Origin: Mesotaenium endlicherianum | Taxonomy: Eukaryota; Streptophyta; Zygnematophyceae; Zygnematales; Mesotaeniaceae | DNA: 64,000 nucleotides | Direction of reading: 5' to 3' | Assembly: GCA_009602735.1 (NCBI GenBank) | Contig: WELA01012345.1 | Span: forward strand, 795,879 to 859,878 | Shown here: piece by piece, positions 61,825 through 64,000 of the stretch | Layout of the letters: each line of letters begins with the position of its first letter | Numbering within the stretch: the stretch's first letter is position 1 | The notes under the pieces: generated by a model | The model's database searches: none | What the model saw: the letters and a program-made list of their open reading frames with translations, nothing else | Told to the model about the DNA's origin: nothing | Translations under genes and position numbers: made by a program

Positions 61825-64000
61825 AATGCGTAAAGCAAGGTCAAGGCATACTTGCGCAAGCTACGCTTGACAGTTTGGACAATGTGCTCAGCCAAACCAT
61901 TAGCCTGGGGGTGATCACGTGAAGTGATACGGTGGTCTATGAAAGGCTCGTCATGCAACTCAACTCAAATCCCCTTGAAATTCAGAACCACGATCAGTGA
62001 GAACCTCGGCACAAGCCCCATGACGACAGAGGACGCGCTCGGTGAACGCGCGCGCATTATATGCACTGGACTTGTCAGGGATACTAACCAACTCAATCCA
62101 TTTAGTAAGGTGCTCAATCATGACAAGGACACGCATGCTACACTTAATGAGAGGCAAGGGATTGGCAAGATCCAAGGACCAACAATAGAACAGTTCCCTT
62201 AGGGGGAGCGGACGGAGAACATTAGGCAAGGCATTGAACGTGTTCTTAACGCGGTTGCAAGACACGCACATGCGTACAAAATCAGTAACCTGACTGACCA
62301 AGCCGTCCCACCAGTACTTTGTCTGCTCCAAAATGACTTCGCGAGGAGCCAGTCCTTCAATCAAGAAGACCCCATGTTGGTTATCCAGAAGGACATTACG
62401 AGGCAAAGCTCGTTGCCTCTCAAGTGGAGTGAGGAAGGAAGAAGGGGGTACATACCTGACGGAAGAGGGTACCTATGAATGTGAGGGTAGGAAAGACGGA
62501 GCGAGTGGCGAGAGTGCACCCGTGTCAATTGGGCGCAAAGAGGACAAAGAGGCGGGAGCGGCAACGGCCGCGTCGGGGACAAGAGGGGCGACTACGCAAA
62601 CGGCAACGGGAGACGGCGCCACAGACGCCACAGGGGCTGTCGGTGGGGGCGTGGCTGTCGGAGTGACCACGGCGGATGACGGCGTAGCGCACTCCACTGG
62701 GGTTGCCGGCAGGGTCACGACTGTAGCAGATGGCGAGGTTGTGCTGCTGCTGGCGGCGTTGGTGGGGTTGCGAGAGAGTGGTGTCATTGGGTGGGTGCAG
62801 CGGCGGAGCAACTCGCTAGTGATGGCTTCCTGTGCCTGCACAAGTGATGCAAGCGACGCAGTGACTAAAGGCGGGTGGAGCAAGGGGGCATCACGCAGCT
62901 GCAAAACTGGAGGTGGAATGAATGGGATTGGTGCAACTCTATATGGTGCAGGTCGGGGGATGAAACGTGGGAGAGCACTAAAAACGACAGGCAGCACGGG
63001 CACAATCGGACTAGGCAGGGCATCTGGCTCGGTAATGGGGATGTCGGAGCACGACTCAGTCGGGCGTGCGTACATGACGTGACCAATGCAAGACGTAACT
63101 GTGTAGGGTAGGTCAAAAACAAGTGGGACAGGAGGGTCTGGCTGACCGGGAGCAGGTTGGTCAAAAACCACCTGAGGGACAGTCGGAGCTAAAGGAGGTG
63201 AATTAGGCGTGAGCAGGACCACAGCGGCGCGGGCAAACAGCTCGGCAAGACCCACGGGCATGGCGGCGACGACGGGTGGCGTGGAAGACGCTGCTGGGCC
63301 CGGACGGCTGGGGAGATTGGCCACAACTTGCGCATAGGAAAGGGGCAGCAGGAGGTCACGCTCGACTGACGCCGTGGCCGCCCGCAGGTGATCGCAGACT
63401 TGCTGCGCGTGGGCTTGGACGGTAGGGACATCGTCGGAAGAGATAGTCAGCGTACCTGCGGTACCCCCGCCCCCAATGGCTCTGACAGGCACGGGCAAGC
63501 AAGCATGAGGGGGACCAAGGGTGTTGCCTGACTCAAAGAGCTCAAACAATTGCGGCAACTGTGCCGACTGAATGTGACTACAGTCTACGACCATGATCAG
63601 GCCCCACAAGTGGATCGAACCGAGGCTCGTGGGCTGCCACGCGACGCGTCACGACGTGTGCTCCCTCTGCCTGACCTTTGTCAGAAACGCAATGTGCAGC
63701 ATCAGGAGGGCGTGGGAACCAGGTAGTGTAAGCAGGGGGTGCAGCACGCAATGGCATAGGATGCAGATCCACGTAGTTAGATGCATCAGGTGGCGAACCA
63801 ACTTGATGATGCACATCCAGGATACTAGCCTGCATAATTGCCAACTGCTGACGCATGAAAAATTTGTGGGGTGTTGGGCTCGAGGAGACCACTTGGGCGT
63901 GGTTTGCGGGTGTGGCAGGAACACTTTGTATATCCAGTGGGGGCATGCCAGGCGTTGCAGCCGGTACTTCAGATGGTAGGGCTAAGGGAAAAGCGTATGG
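61825..64000 (-). mobile_element. Partial B-like gypsy element (fossil)
   Basis: Minus strand. 61840-62330 encodes an integrase part (VRMCVSCNRVKNTFNALP, FYCWSLDLANPLPL, MIEHLTKWIELVSIPDKSSAY, CRHGACAEVLTDRGSEF). 62330-63946 encodes the gag linker and protease start (MPRNVLLDNQHGVFLIEGL; LLLPLSYAQVVANLP; WFPRPPDAAHCV; RRVAAHE), colinear with 14869-16200 of element B. DNMT, RT and PHD are absent from this copy inside the window. It continues past the window edge. Several breaks. Confidence 0.82.
62473..63946 (-). pseudogene. Gag linker of the partial B-like element
   Basis: Two minus-strand frames, 62473-63609 (378 codons) and 63578-63946. Pro/Ala/Val-rich, with the conserved blocks LPVPV, DDVPTVQAHAQQVCDHLR and ERDLLLPLSYAQVVANLP. 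The second begins MPPLDIQSVPATP and has SSSPTPHKFFMRQQLAIMQ, the counterpart of QQLAAMQAGMQDMHRRV in element B. No enzymatic motif. Plus-strand frames over it are shadows. Confidence 0.78.

Overview
This window looks like nuclear DNA of a streptophyte green alga, most likely a charophyte such as Chara. That host call is inference. It rests on the dense nests of plant-type LTR elements, a plant-like tRNA-Val, GT-AG style splice signals, and Ty3/gypsy elements that carry a cytosine-5 DNA methyltransferase (DNMT). DNMT-bearing retrotransposons have been reported from charophytes and dinoflagellates. Assembly gaps (35 N at 17932-17966, single N at 8527 and 59142) point to a draft scaffold.

Host genes are few. 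A minus-strand gene at 728-1561 encodes a family I soluble inorganic pyrophosphatase homologue that has lost most catalytic residues. A complete tRNA-Val(CAC) lies at 2459-2532. From about 2.5 to 6.6 kb the DNA is AT-rich and I find no gene in it.

The rest is nested mobile DNA. (i) 6650-11276: a non-autonomous LTR element with no coding capacity and a perfect 5-bp target duplication (TSD). (ii) About 12355-21665: gypsy element B, with gag, protease (PR), DNMT, reverse transcriptase (RT)/RNase H, integrase (IN) and a PHD finger. Its middle part lies in the opposite orientation to its flanks, with one solo LTR split between the two junctions. (iii) 21666-30967: a chromodomain-bearing gypsy element (chromovirus) with extra reading frames after pol. 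A small gag-only LTR element (27611-29272) sits inside it. (iv) 31659-40697: gypsy element D, with gag and PR only, in an unusual split-repeat arrangement, with two solo LTRs inside it. (v) 42657-43640: the 3' end of a second B-like element, including a PHD finger. (vi) 43641-54525 plus 60902-61824: gypsy element C (gag, PR, DNMT, RT/RNase H, IN, PHD), carrying a solo LTR, a 231-bp MITE and a 6.4-kb hAT transposon. (vii) 61825-64000: part of another B-like element.

The hAT transposon (54526-60901) looks whole. It has an 8-bp TSD, similar termini with shared subterminal motifs, and a two-exon transposase. It appears to carry a captured exon of an ascorbate peroxidase gene.

The most interesting theme is that B and C combine a DNA methylation writer (DNMT) with a chromatin reader (a PHD finger at the end of pol, where chromoviruses have a chromodomain). 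The retroelement copies are fossils. Most are broken in several places and are described only at the level of parts and arrangement.
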